A stretch of DNA of 64,000 nt from Rhizophagus clarus. Taxonomy: Eukaryota; Glomeromycota; Glomeromycetes; Glomerales; Glomeraceae. Position numbers and translations under genes: made by a program. This document shows positions 33,504 to 45,016 of this stretch, in pieces. Each line of letters starts with the position of its first letter. Within the stretch, counting starts at the first letter, position 1. The notes under the pieces were generated by a model. It was not told where the DNA came from and did not search any database. It saw only the letters and a list, made by a program, of their open reading frames with translations. The stretch is taken from positions 248,001 through 312,000 of the forward strand of contig BLAL01000229.1 of the NCBI GenBank assembly GCA_015698045.1, given 5' to 3'.

Positions 33504-35757
33504 TGCCTCGCCACACACGTTCACGTTGTTCCCACTATAATGTCCATTAGAACTGGGCTATGATGGACGAACTTGTTGACATACGCCGAGACAGAAACCG
33601 CGCCTACCACAATATTAATGGTAGAAGCCGCTATGATTTTTGGGACTCTGTTGCCAATAGGTTCATATGACTAATATCTATAATTTCTTTAAAAAAGAAT
33701 TTAAATTCAAGGCAAACGCGTCAAAGTAGCCAATATCTTTATTAATTATTATTTACTCGATACAATTTATAACAAATAAAAAGAAAACAAAAATAAAATA
33801 AAAACTAACTAAAAATAAAGCTATATAGTCTCCTAAGTAAAAATAAAGTAATAAAAATTAATCTAAAAGAATAATCGCATTACACTAAATTTCCCTAGAT
33901 CTTCCCCCTTGATATATTCCAACCAAAGTAGAAGCAATTATGCTAACATAATAACGGATAACACGCCCACTATAAAAATCGACATCCCATCCTGCAGAAG
34001 CTGTTATTAAGTAGCACCGTTAGACGACCCATAAAACCCGACATGATTATACTATGGTAATCCTTGAATCATCGAGTTCTTAATCCAATCAATTCCGGAG
34101 TCATGTGGATTCACGAGATAGGTCAGAGGAGGTAAAGAAGAGAAAGGCACATACGTAGTTGCAGGCAAATTAGAAGGCCGGGGAGTAGTTTTCAATTTGA
34201 GAGTAATATGCATCGCATCTTCCCATCTACTTTTGTCATAGGTACGCAGGTTCCAGATGCATCTTCGAAGTTTATGAACAAAGTTGTTATGAATCGCAGC
34301 TACAACCTTCATAGCCGATTGTCTAGGAATAGATAATTCTACAAACAAATCAATGAAGAGTTTGAGCAGGCAACCCCGAATGAGAGCATACGAGGACCAA
34401 TTAGAAGAGGAGATAGACCAGTAAGAGAGAGAAGAAAGCTTCCTGATCACCGGCGTGGGATCCACATCAGCCAATTCACCAGCTTCGCGAAGCTTGGAGA
34501 ATAAATGATTCTGGTAAGATTGTAAAATCTGGTGCATAGCGGTACGTCGTTTGGAGCAGAGAATAAGGTGCATCAGATCTTCGTTGCGAAGGCAGCAGGA
34601 GCGGCATGTTAAGAGATTAATGTAGAGATCTGGACGTGTAATTTTCAACTTCTCCAGGAGAGGCAAGTCATCGAGGAAAAGCTTGAATTTGAAGGTGTAA
34701 TGTCGTGAAGCGTGGTGAGCTTGAAAGGAAGCGTCATGAGATGGAGAAAAATTAAGGGTGAACCAGGTAAGATCCCAGTCAACGATATAATCATCTCGAT
34801 CAGTCAAACAAAAAGTGAACTGAAAACGGCTAAGTGATAATAGGTCCCTCATGTAGGTAGCCTGATAGTAAGCTTTAAAGAGGCGCCTAGGATTGGATTC
34901 ACAAACAATGTCGTCGTAAACCAAGCGGATACTGTGTGAAGAAGTGAAGATGGCATCAGGAAGGGGAAAAGCATCATCTGACTGATGAGCAGAGTTAGCA
35001 AGAGAGTCGGCAAAATCATTCCAATAATTGCCATCGTGACCTTTGACTTTAACGGGAAAAACAGACAGCCGTTTCTCGCGAACGCAACATTCTATAGAAG
35101 CCCACAGTTCAAAGTTGGTGGTTTTGTAATAGAATCGACTGTTAGTATAAGTAGAAGAAGCGCAAAGACGCAAACCATCTATAGCAGCTTGAGAATCTGT
35201 GTAGATAGAAACAACAGAATCATCAGGAGTAACGCTTAGAGCAGCATAAATCGCAGCGGTTTCAGCTCTAGTAGAGGATGGCCAATTGCGAATAGTGCCA
35301 TGTGCATAAGTAGCAACAGAGTTGAGGAATCCAGCATCAGGGATAATCTGAACCCAGGACCAACCCATTGAGACAGCAGGTGTTCCTAGGTTTATAAGAG
35401 AACCATCAGTATAATACCGGTAGTGAGAACCCAGCAGGAGAACGACAGGAGAGGGAGAATTTAAATTCAAATTAACCAATCCATTTAATTGAATCAGAAT
35501 AAATAGAATATTTCGGATGAGAGTTTCTGGGCAACAGTGCAGCCAAAAGTGGAGGAACCTCATCAGGGATTACCATGTAAGTAAATAAATAAAATTACAT
35601 TCATATAAATTAAATGTATTTATCGAATATTCAAACTGATTTTGATATTTAGAACTATGTTCTTTATCGTAATGGTAACCCTGGGCGGTGGCTGTGGACG
35701 CATACCGGCCAAAGATATTATTGCGAATTTAGAACGAGATTTTGGGAGAGGCCGGGT
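33504..35757 (+). pseudogene. Trihelix (Myb/SANT-like) gene split by a LINE fragment
   Basis: Exon 1-like sequence (33504-33665) reads MPRHTRSRCSHYNVH, an in-frame TAG, then NWAMMDELVDIRRDRNRAYH and YDFWDSVANR, the first helices of a plant/fungal trihelix fold. The later exon (35651-35757, after the acceptor GATATTTAG) gives NYVLYRNGNPGRW and YYCEFRTRFWERP, matching the FSTKFWLKP end of the intact trihelix gene at 43071. A LINE RNase H fragment separates them and the middle exon is missing, so the gene is broken. Trihelix proteins are common host and transposon-associated DNA-binding factors. Confidence 0.65.
34052..35563 (-). pseudogene. 5'-truncated LINE fragment: RNase H domain and C-terminus (503 aa frame)
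   Basis: The frame encodes an RNase H domain with its four acidic catalytic residues visible: YYTDGSLI (Asp), STRAETAAIYAAL (Glu), SIYTDSQAAIDG (Asp) and GNYWNDFADSLAN (Asp). Next come about 300 residues with a zinc-knuckle-like CRSCCLRNEDLMHLILC, as in the C-termini of fungal non-LTR retrotransposons. Reverse transcriptase and endonuclease are absent, typical of 5' truncation. G+C is clearly higher than in the flanks. The frame is open throughout, so the insertion is probably young. A clear poly-A tail or target duplication was not seen. Confidence 0.8.
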
Positions 35758-38271
35758 AATTATACTATAATAAAATTTATAATTAATATTTACGTTCATG
35801 TTTTAAATTTGATAAATTTGATCAATTTTAGTCACGCATGATGATCGTAGGAGAAGGAGAAACTTACCTACGTATCGTAGAAGATAATTATTTTTATTTT
35901 TTTATTTATTAAGTGAGTAGCTAGGCCTAGTCCGTACCAAATATCTGCTGGAGACTCACATTTTTTTGGGCTGTGACTGATACTGACGTTCACGCCGTAC
36001 AGCCTGGGTACTATTTTATAAAATAGTAGCGAACAAGTATCAAATGTGTATTTTTTTATTAAGTTATAATAAAAATTAGAATTTACTTTAATTTTAACAT
36101 AAAAATTGTAAATGATAAAAAATTCGTAAATAAAAATAAATTTGTTTTCCCAAACTTAAAAAAAAAGGTGTTTATATAAAAGAAAAGGTGTTTATATTAT
36201 TTTTGATTATTCAATAGTATCACATGCCCCTTGTATACGTTCTACTGCATACGCAGCTTTAACGATCGAATAGTAATATTAAATTTTCGAAATATTTTAA
36301 CCATAATATTACGCAGGTTTACAGTCTCGTAAATTTTCGAAATATTTCAACCGTAATATTACGCAGGTTTACAGTTTCGTAAATTTTCAAAATATTTCAA
36401 CCGTAATATTACGCAGATTTACAGTCTCGTAAATTTTCGAAATATTTTGACCGTAATATTGCATAAATCTTACGATATTGAAAACTTGCGTAATATTTTG
36501 ACCGTAATATCACATAAATCTTACAAAATTGTAAACTTATGTAATATTTCGAAATTTTTCGAAATATTATGCCATAAACTTTCGTAAACTTACAAAATCG
36601 TAAATTTACGCAATTTTTCGCCCTATAAAATTTCCTGATGTACTTAATAGCTTTTTTGATATTAATTGGTGGCTTACTATTGCCTGTTTCTTGTTAAAAA
36701 TCAAAGGCTTTGATACGGTTTTGAAGGAGCAATTTTCGATAGTGTGCCTATGAATATACAAATATACAGTAGTAAGTTAACTTTGTAATAATTAAATAAT
36801 TGCATTAAAATTTTTAGAGTTATTTACCTTAAAACTATTGATAATACCTTTATCACATGGTTGTAGGTGCGCGGTTGTATTAGGAGGTAAAAACTTAATT
36901 TCTATATTAGTTAATTTCACACCTTCATATAAAGCATGAACAGGGGCATTATCTACAAGAAGAAGAATTTTTCTTTCTTTTAATCTCATTGTTGCATCAA
37001 GCTGACGAATCCAGTCATTCCAAATCGAAACTTGCATCCAGGCTTTTACATTCCAGTAATATTCTACTGATAAGGATAACTTTGGTAAGTTTTTTAAGGG
37101 ACGGGGGTTTTTATATTTATGAATGAATGCTGGTTTAAGCTTTTCTGTACCAGTTGCATTAGAACAAAGAAGAATTGTCACCCAATCTTTTGATTGTTTT
37201 CTTCCAGATACAGGTTTATTAGAAATTGTTCTTTTAGGTTCTATTTTCCAATACAGTCCAGTTTCATCACAATTGAAAACATCATTAAGACTATATTCAC
37301 GAATCAAGTCTTGAAGCTCCTCCCTAAATTCATCAAGTTTTTCAAGTGGTGCACTTGCAGCTTCTCCTTGCTTTAAATAACAAGAAAGATTATGTCTTTT
37401 TTTAAATCTGCCAATCCAACTATTACTTCCTTTAAAATTTTCGATCCTATATAGAGATGCAAACATCATGGCTTTTTCATGTAATACTTGATCACTAATA
37501 TCAACACCATTTTCCAAAGCTTTTAATACCCATAATGTAAGTGCTTCTTCAATTTCTGGAAAAATCGCCTTAACTTATCTTTTGCCTTTAGCTTCAGGTG
37601 CTTGAGGATTAATTTCAAACCACTTTTGTGAATTTTTTAACGTATTACTAATACATCCTTCACTAACATCAAATAATTTTGCTAGTTCTTTATTTTTTAT
37701 AGAAGGTTCAGTAGCTTTTTTAAGTTATATTTCGTGTTTTTGGGCAAGAAACAAGGAAGCTCTTTTGGACAAAATTTTTTCTTGGGATATTTTACCTTTG
37801 CCTATGGCTATTTGAGTACGCAAAATTTTTATATTTTGAGTTTTAGGCATAGTAGCGTTAACGTGTGAAAAAAATAATTAACTGTTATTTTTATTACAAT
37901 CAAAGATAAATATGATATTTTCCCTTTTTAGTTTAAATCACGAAATTTTTCTAGCTTCTAAAGGCAAATTGAATATTCAAATAAATTCATATGATCAAAA
38001 ATTCACTAATTAATTGTGTAACATTTTAAAAATTCATTATAGTGAAAATCTTCATTATATCGAGAATCATTTTATTAATACTGGTTCCAGAAAATAAATT
38101 CGAATTACGAGTTACAGAGAATTTATTATAAAAATTCACTATATCAAGAGTTATTATTTATAAAAAAAACCGTACCTGGACTTTTCTTTACTATAGCAAA
38201 TTATTCACTATATAAAAATTCACTATAGGAAGGGTGAACTGTATACAATATTTTTTCAAGCTCCTCATAAC

Positions 38272-41200
38272 TCACTTTTTTTTTAATGTGCCATCCTCAC
38301 TTAAGTCCTGCGAATCCTGAGAAACTTTATCTAGATCTGGTAAATCACCACAATCAGGGGTAATATTCGCGCAATTCACCTCAAGCTTGTTTTTAACCTT
38401 ATGCATGGTGACCAGGATAATATAATCTTTTCTATTAAAAGGAATCTTTAGCTCATTTGTATTCCAGTCCACTGCGCACCCATATTTCTTTAGGAGTTGG
38501 TTAGAAAATATTAGCATTGGCTTATGATAATCTACAACTATAAAATCTTCATGAATAGTGAGTTCAGGAGCTAAAGTAATTGGCAAATTGCAGGCAACAC
38601 CAATAGATTCACTAAGGTCATGTTTTTCAGATTCATCTATTTTAGCTTTAAGACGAACAACAATGTTCTTTGTTATAATTGGAGGCTCTGCCTCAGAATC
38701 AAAAGTCATGGCAGGAATCTTTAAGCGCTTGATTTTACACTCCACAGTCGCAATACTGGTTTTCAGCTCCTTCTTCTGAACAAAATCAATCTCCATAGGA
38801 CCATCTAAAGACTCCTCCTCTATGCTGGACTTATCTGAATCTTTGGAAGATGCCAGTGTATCATTTTGAGATACTATCTTTTCCACCACTATCTGTTTGG
38901 ACGTAATGAGACTGGAATCTTAGAAAAAATGTAGAGGAAAAATTAATCTAAGTTCACTATGAAGGACTTTACGAATAGTTTCCTCTAGTGGTACTTTAAA
39001 CATCACTTTAGAGGACGATTCTATAGATGATCCCTTTGGGATCGATTCACCCACCTTCTTCACTTTTTTTTTGACTTAGCTATATGAACATTAAGACCAC
39101 CATCAGAATCAGAAGAATCAGAAGAATTTGTATCAGAATTGGAACTATCGCTAGAAGAAGTATTGTCTGAAGAAGAATCTGGTTCTATAGCGAGATTGAT
39201 TTTACCTTTCTTTGACTTCTTGCTTTTCTTTTTCTTCTTTCGAGGACACTTACAGGAAGTGTGTTCAAATTTACCGCACTTGGTACATTTCTTAACAGCA
39301 CTTCTAACAGCAGATTTGATAGCATTTATTGTAACATTATTTAGTGTCATATTGGCCATAATATCTGTAATATCATCTACAGGATCATAATCATAATCTT
39401 CGTCAAGACCTTCATTGGCTCTCACTCTTGCTATATCTTTCAAAAAATGTATAATAGTATGATCTTCTGCTTTCTTATCGACTAATTTTTTACTATTATC
39501 CAGAGTTTTAGACGCTCGAGACATAGTCTCCTGCAATGATTTAATAGCAGATAGTAAATTGCTGTTTTGTTGAGTTGGCTGAGGTTGAACAGATGCCATT
39601 GAAGTTTTTATCAAATCCTTGATTTCATTTTTAGTCATCCCTGATTTGCTAGTTTCTACATAAGGGTTGGCTATATAAGGGTTGGCCGCCGGAAAAATTG
39701 GAATAGAATCTTTTGGGATAATGTAAATTTTTCTGCTTCAGCTAAGACATCTACAATATTATCATGTGTATCATGAAATTTAGCAATCATTCGAAGATTA
39801 TACTGGTTCATAAGACTTAAGCCACGAATTAATTGCTCTTTTTGTTGCTCAGGAGTCATTTCGGCTAATTTACCAATCTTTTTGATTCGAGCGAAAAACT
39901 CTTCAATACCCATATCCCCTTGCATAAGTTGGCCAAAAACTACCGTCTATTTTAAGTGTTCGACAGTCATATAGGCAGTTTTGAGTAAGTATATAAGCTG
40001 ACCAAGTGTGATATTAGGAGCAATTGTGACAGCAGGAAATCCACCACCAGCATTAGATGCTACTGATGCATTATTTGTAGGCTCGCTACCAGCAATAGAC
40101 CAGTTTTCATCCCACATTCCATCAGAAATGATATCAGCACCAGTTGCGGTACCTGCTCCAATTCTACCAATTTCAGCGGTCACCTTACCTTGGAATTGTC
40201 CCGCAGTATTCAAACCACCAACCTGACCACCTCCATTTCCAGCAGCCAAAGTTCTAACAGCAGTTAAATTAGCTACACCTAAATTATCTGAGATATTACT
40301 ACATTTCCAATTCTTGCTTTTGATGCAAGTTTCATATCATTGCTTAGCAGGTCCTTCAAGACAAGATATTAATAAACCTAAAGTCTCTGCTCTTCTGGCA
40401 GCCTGACCTGCTCCAGGAGTTACATTTATTTGATTAGCTACTACATATCTTTGAAAGTCTTTGAGAAAGTTCTTTGGATTTTCACCAGGACGTCCATAAA
40501 ATATTGGGGGTCTGTATCCTACCATTCCTATTTGTTATATGTTTGGTGGGTTATTTTGTAATACAAATATTTGTCCTTGCAAATTTAAAATATTTTGGCG
40601 TTCGGCATGGGTCTTATTTTTCTATTTCTCATAACATTCATAAAGCCTGTCCTAATTAAACTCCAATAAACCTACATCTCCTCTACTTCGTTGTAGATGG
40701 TGGGCATTTCGCTAATATAGCAGTCATAAGGCAAAGTTTTCTTGTACCAATGCACTTATATGAGCCTACTTTCTTGTTGTATTATTTATCATTCTATTTA
40801 CTTGACTTTGGGTATTAGCCTGCAACTGCTGAAGATCACCAACAACCCTACCCATTGCCGCTTCAGCAAGATCACTTCGTGTAATAGCAAGATCCTGCTC
40901 AGCTTTTACATCATAGCGCCTTCTCTGTTTACAGATTAAATCCTGATACAAAATATTCTCTTTTCGACGTACCTGCCTTGTCGCCCTTTTTATTTGATCT
41001 ATTAAAATATTCCTGGTCGTTGTCCTATTTTTCACATAACCATCTATAGCATTTGCTAGCTCTGTGATGTTAGCTATTTCTAAGTTAATATTAGGATTAT
41101 ACAAGTCTGAAGAATTTTCCCGTTCAGGTGTATTTTTTCGTGATGTGATGACTCTAATCTGGCATTGTAGTCTATCAACCTACTCTTCAGATTCTACTAA

Positions 41201-42533
41201 CCGCTTTTCTAAAACAGAGATATAGTTTTCCTTATCTCGTACATCCTTCTTAGCTTGATATAGCCGACTTTTTAGGCTGGAGATTTCAGACTTCAACTCT
41301 ACTATCTCTTCTTTCAAAGCGTTCTCAGGACGCTCTATTTCCCTATTGAGAACTTGGATTTCCTGTTCACACTGGGGATAATCTCGCTCCAGTTGGTTAA
41401 TTCGACTTTCATTCTGACGGTTAAGATCTATCTCTGTTTGCAATACACTACGAAGATGGTAGTTTTCCTCCTCCAGTTCAGCTTTATATTCTTCACATGT
41501 TCTTCTCTGTCTTGGATGAGGCCTCTAAAATGCCATTCTTTTTTGTGATTATAAAAGAGAATTGGAATGAGCCAACCCCAAATTTTAATAGACCCTGATG
41601 AGGCTCAAAGAATCAAAAAAAATATCATATTGTGTGAAATATATTATCGTCCCCCTGGCTATTACTCTAACCCTAAATCATTGAGAGATGCGTGTAAAAA
41701 GAAGGAGCATCGATTCCGCCTGAATGAATGCAAAGAATTTTTGGAAAATCAGCAATCACACCAAATCTATATGCCCCACCAAAACATATTCCTAGAGTCA
41801 GTTATGGGAAAATAACACAATCAAATTGTGTTCACCAGTGCGATATAATGTTTCTTACTCACAATTACTACAAAGGTAAGACCTATAAAGTGGTATTTAA
41901 TATAATAGACTGCACTTATCGATATAAGGCTTCGGTTCCACTCACATCGAAGAAAAGTTCAGAAGTCGCTAAAGCAAGCTCTTTTTCTGCCTCCTGCACC
42001 TGCAACTTTAGGTCCTCAATTTCACCTCACAATTTCTTATTCGCATTATTCCGCTCCCTATATTCATTTTCTATATCTAGCATAAATTTCTCAAAAGTTC
42101 GTCTATTATAATCGAGTAGGTGCTGGGATAGTACTTTAAGCTCATTCATAACCCAGTGATCATTTTCTTCTTCATTATCATACTTTAGTGCCTGTTTTGA
42201 AGAACCCCTCTGGTCCAGCCAGGTGTTGTTCATTTGAACTCCAATGTCAGTAACAAATATGACTGGAAAAGCTGGGAATACATTACATTCTGGCCAGCTT
42301 CGAGGACGCAATACTTTTTCCTGAGACATAGTTTTACGTTTCTTCCTATTTAATGAATTCTCATAAACCTCTAATGTATGCCTCAAATAAGATTCAATTC
42401 ATTCAGATTTCTCAGAAATAGCTTCTAATGGAACAGGATCTTTAGAATGTCGTAAGAGTCTCTCAGACGCTCTTTTGACAAGACTTTCAGGTAGTCTATC
42501 AATAATACATTTATAGTTAGAATGGAACATTTT
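38272..42533 (-). pseudogene. Retroelement gag-protease gene, broken
   Basis: On the minus strand, starting near MFHSNYKCIIDRLPESLVKR (42533), the gene encodes a Gag-like N-terminus and a long coiled coil (RINQLERDYPQCEQEIQVLN). It continues with a capsid-like region (YRPPIFYGRPGENPKNFLKD; GDMGIEEFFARIKKIGKLAE) and a zinc knuckle CTKCGKFEHTSCKC followed by Lys and Ser/Asp-rich tracts. A retropepsin-like domain follows (IGVACNLPITLAPELTI; LIFSNQLLKKYGCAVDW). It is interrupted by in-frame stops, several apparently at Trp codons (about 42404, 40356, 39947) and one at CGA (about 42027). There are one-base shifts near 39690, 39064-39072 and 38276-38284, a Maverick integrase fragment, and then the Tigger element. 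No reverse transcriptase is present in the window. Probably an LTR-type element remnant. Confidence 0.75.
41550..41978 (+). pseudogene. Maverick/Polinton integrase fragment
   Basis: On the plus strand, opposite to the gag gene it sits in, the frame reads IYYRPPGYYSNPKSLRDACK and NECKEFLENQQSHQIYMP. After a missing C in a C-run near 41771-41774 it continues as PKHIPRVSYGKITQ, VHQCDIMFLTH and YKVVFNIIDCTYRYKASVPL, ending at VAKA. The order HHCC-like region, Q-x-x-IY-x-P, then VHQ-x-D-x-x-F-L and the ID-x-x-x-RYK strand is characteristic of Maverick/Polinton rve integrases. The catalytic core downstream is absent. Minus-strand coiled-coil coding resumes on both sides, so the fragment was inserted into the gag gene. 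Confidence 0.7.
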
Positions 42534-42539
42534 ATTAGA

Positions 42540-43070
42540 TATAATTTGCACAAAAAAAAAAAGTTTGCATGCAAAATTCATCTATAGCTGATAGGTCCTA
42601 TTTTTTACGCGCTTATATCGCGGATTGCGTCATATCTGGTAATGGGGTTAGACTCTGATCGCGTGATCATTGGTCACCAGAATAGGCAGATTATGCAATA
42701 GTATATATAAAGCATTTTACAATTTTACTAGGCGATCATGTATGTAAATTATATAGCTATTCATTTCGCAAAAAAATAAAGTATGTTTGGCTAAATATTA
42801 TACACTATAATAAAACCATATTCATTTTTATTCCTCCCCAGTTCCCTGCCAGTTCCTCGATAGTTCTAGGAATGTTCCAGGCGCCTTCGGCGAGTTGCTA
42901 TAAATCACGAGATGATCGGCCAATCAGATTTCACCTCCCTTGATCTATAGACATGATAGCCAAGCCACCGTTAAATCATTACATTGATCAATTAATTTGT
43001 CTCGACACATCACTCGATATTTTTTTATAAAACAGTCACTCCTTAGAGAATCTTCCCACTATGTATAAAA
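42540..43070. other. Intergenic interval with CTGCCAGTTCC repeat fragment
   Basis: No gene is visible. A TCCCTGCCAGTTCCTCGATA segment at about 42841 resembles CTCCCTGCCAGTTCCACGAC at 61196, and GGCGCCTTCGGCGAG (about 42880) is a short dispersed palindrome also seen near 45.68 kb. 42.95-43.07 kb presumably contains the promoter of the trihelix gene. Confidence 0.5.
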
Positions 43071-43814
43071 ATGTCTTCTATCGAGTGGTCTGAAGCTCAA
43101 CTTCGCCTTCTTATTAACGAACGAAAGCAAAGAAATACCGAATACCATGCCACCTCAAATAAGAAGAAACGAGATTTCTGGGAAGATATCGCTAATAAGT
43201 TGAACGAACGAGAAAATACAAACTATTTCAGAGGGGATGACTGTCATAAGAAGTTTTTAGGCCTCACGAAAGCTTTTTATGTAAGTTAGTATTTGTTTGG
43301 GAATCTGGCTGGTCAATATACTAATTATTATTTTTATTATTTATTAGACGGCAAAAAAATATAGAGAAGGAAAAGGAGATAAGAAAAGTTTGATTGGGGA
43401 GAAGATATATAAGGAATTTTCAACGAAGTTCTGGCTAAAGCCAGGTATTTTATATGCACAGCTCCTTCGGTAGAAATTTACTGAAATAAATAGTTTGACT
43501 TATTTATTTAATAACGAATCTATTTAATATAACTAGTATCATCTTTTGATCAAGCTCACAATGAAAGTGTTAGGAGGTTGAGTAGTGCGAGTTCATCAGC
43601 TAGTACACACCCAAGTTCCTCTTCAGAGAGAAAATCCGTCACATGTTCCTCTGATGTTTCTCCTGTTACATCAAGACCAGTAACACCATCAACTATCGAA
43701 ACACCTCCCATCTCCAGATCAGTAACTCCAACCATCCCTTCTTTTTCTCAAAATGCGAATGTGATCAACGTTACTATTAATTATGGCGGAGGAATAGATG
43801 AGAAACATGAATAA
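43071..43814 (+). CDS. Trihelix (Myb/SANT-like) DNA-binding protein, three exons (194 aa)
   Basis: Exons 43071-43280, 43348-43444 and 43537-43814 join to 585 nt without a stop. Residues 4-70 form the domain (IEWSEAQLRLLINERKQRNT; RDFWEDIANKLNE; DCHKKFLGLTKAFY) and the second exon completes it (IGEKIYKEFSTKFWLKP). The third exon is a Ser/Thr/Pro-rich tail ending VINVTINYGGGIDEKHE. The layout is that of single trihelix-domain transcription factor-like proteins abundant in glomeromycotine genomes. Targets unknown. A broken relative lies at 33504. Confidence 0.8.
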
Positions 43815-44138
43815 GTTTTTTAGCGTTTCTATAATGTTTTAGCAAATTTTATATTTTTCATGACTGTAAACGCGAAGCAATAGATTACAAAGCAAATGAA
43901 ATATTTTATTCTGTAAATATCCAGTTATGTTAGTAGAATATGAAAACAAATGTAATTAATGAATATTGATATCTCTTGTAAAACACATAACACGTTTAAA
44001 AACTCAAAGTAAAATCTTTATTATAATTTTGTAAAATTATACATGAGAAAGGGCCGGTCGGCTAAGATATTGGAGTAGATCTCGTTTAAAGGGAGGAATC
44101 ACGCCGGTCCCTAAGCCAAATATGGCGGTTCCTTCTCA
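43815..44138. other. 3' intergenic region
   Basis: Convergent gap between two genes. A+T-rich, with TGTAAAATATTT-like termini; a short AGGGCCGGTCGGCTAAGAT segment is the only unusual stretch. No gene seen. Confidence 0.5.
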
Positions 44139-45016
44139 CTACTCCGCATTATTATTTATAGTACCACTAAATTCTTTACTATCTACCCATCTCATAATTG
44201 ACATTACTATCCTAAACTTTGGATCTCCTTCGCCATAATAAAAATTTTTTACAGTTTCTTTCCCAATCTTTTCCCCAGTAAGTTGACGAATTTCACGTCT
44301 AACTGTTTCAAACGCATAATCTAAAGTTTCCCCTTCTTCCTTATTCGCAACAAAAACTCGCTTAAAACGGTTCCTATTTTCTTCAAGAGATGAATCAGAT
44401 AATCGACTAGAAGAACTTTCGCTACTAGAGGAATGGTTGGCCACACTCAGTTGATCAAAATCGAACTGAAGCCTTTGAGCAATTGCATAACGTTGGATCA
44501 TTTCATTTCGGAGAGCTTCAATGGAGGTCTTGATCGAAGTGAATTCAGATGAAATGTTGCCAAAATCATTACGGCAGGCTTCTTCGATATTATCAAGTCT
44601 TGTGGTCGCATTATTGACCATCGATAAAATTTTCTGCGCCTCAGAGACATATCCAGCATCACGTGTATTGATCTTTTTGATTTCTGCGGTAAGTCTATTA
44701 TTATTTTTGCCGAGCTCCGCAGTGAAAGTAGAATTAATTTCGGAAATACGTGCGGAAAGTTCGTTGGCGATTTTAGTATTGATTTCTGCGGTAAGTTTAC
44801 TGAAGATGTTTTCGATTTCTGGTGTATTTTTTTTGCATCAAGATCATTGACGATTCTAGCGACACGTGCAGAAAGTTCATCGGAAATTTTTTGTTTGAGA
44901 TTTGACCACATCGTAGCGATCCCTATAAATAACACTGAACCGATGAACAAAAAAACAGGGGTCAATGCAAAAAATCGCATGGGTCCTGAAGAGTCGAACA
45001 ATGTTAAACTGGACAT
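44139..45016 (-). pseudogene. Membrane-anchored coiled-coil protein with one-base frameshift
   Basis: The start at 45016 (MSSLTLFDSSGP) leads to a hydrophobic segment (FFALTPVFLFIGSVLFIGIA, a likely signal anchor) and then an amphipathic coil (LKQKISDELSARVARIVNDL). Immediately after DLDAKK, at an eight-A run (44825-44832), the frame is lost. One additional A would continue the coil (NTPEIENIFSKLTAEIN …) through to the frame that ends at 44139. The C-terminal part is hydrophilic (RRWVDSKEF region preceded by EIRQLTGEKIGKETVKNFYY). I do not recognise a family. The gene is otherwise well kept, so the shift may be an assembly error; alternatively it is a young pseudogene. Confidence 0.6.

Larger units (their letters stand above)
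31614..36640. mobile_element. TA-target element (5027 bp) nested in the Tigger transposase gene
   Basis: Terminal inverted repeats CATCAGGAAATTTTATAG are identical over 18 bp at both ends and then similar (TACGAAAAGTTGCG / GGCGAAAAATTGCG); TA lies at both junctions (31612-31613, 36641-36642). About 400 bp of GTAATATTTCGTAATTTTAC-like subterminal repeats follow inside each end. The interior contains a broken trihelix gene with a LINE fragment in it, and no DDE transposase of its own, so the element is non-autonomous or its transposase was lost. TSD and TIR suggest the Tc1/mariner superfamily. Confidence 0.85.
31071..37850 (-). pseudogene. Tigger/pogo transposase, interrupted and degenerate
   Basis: The gene starts at 37850 (MPKTQNIKILRTQ). 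It encodes an N-terminal HTH region, a CENP-B-type region (SLYRIENFKGSNSWIGRFKK) and a DDE core with NCDETGLYW, LLLVDNAPVHAL and HLQPCDKGIINSFK as the three acidic sites. There are two in-frame TAA codons near 37730 and 37570, and one in the exon at 36642-36740. After an intron (acceptor TTCATAG) the C-terminal exon is split by the TA-target element: ...NIKKAIKY | VVSAWNKVLPKTIFNCWK. Joining across a single TA restores the family's usual AI-x-YV-x-x-AW run. The C-terminus (31071-31611) is acidic. Presumably inactive. Confidence 0.85.
30625..38241 (-). mobile_element. Tigger/pogo-type (Tc1/mariner) element, 7617 bp, with nested insert
   Basis: Inverted ends: left CAGTTCACCCTCGCTATAGT, right on the complement CAGTTCACCCTTCCTATAGT, both flanked by TA (30623-30624 and 38242-38243). 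The element carries a degenerate CENP-B/DDE transposase on the minus strand and is interrupted by a 5027-bp TA-target element. Removing 30625-38241 and one TA brings the minus-strand gag-protease frame (…SYEELEKIL) into an open continuation (YNALKSKEELN) before a stop, consistent with insertion into that gene. Confidence 0.85.
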
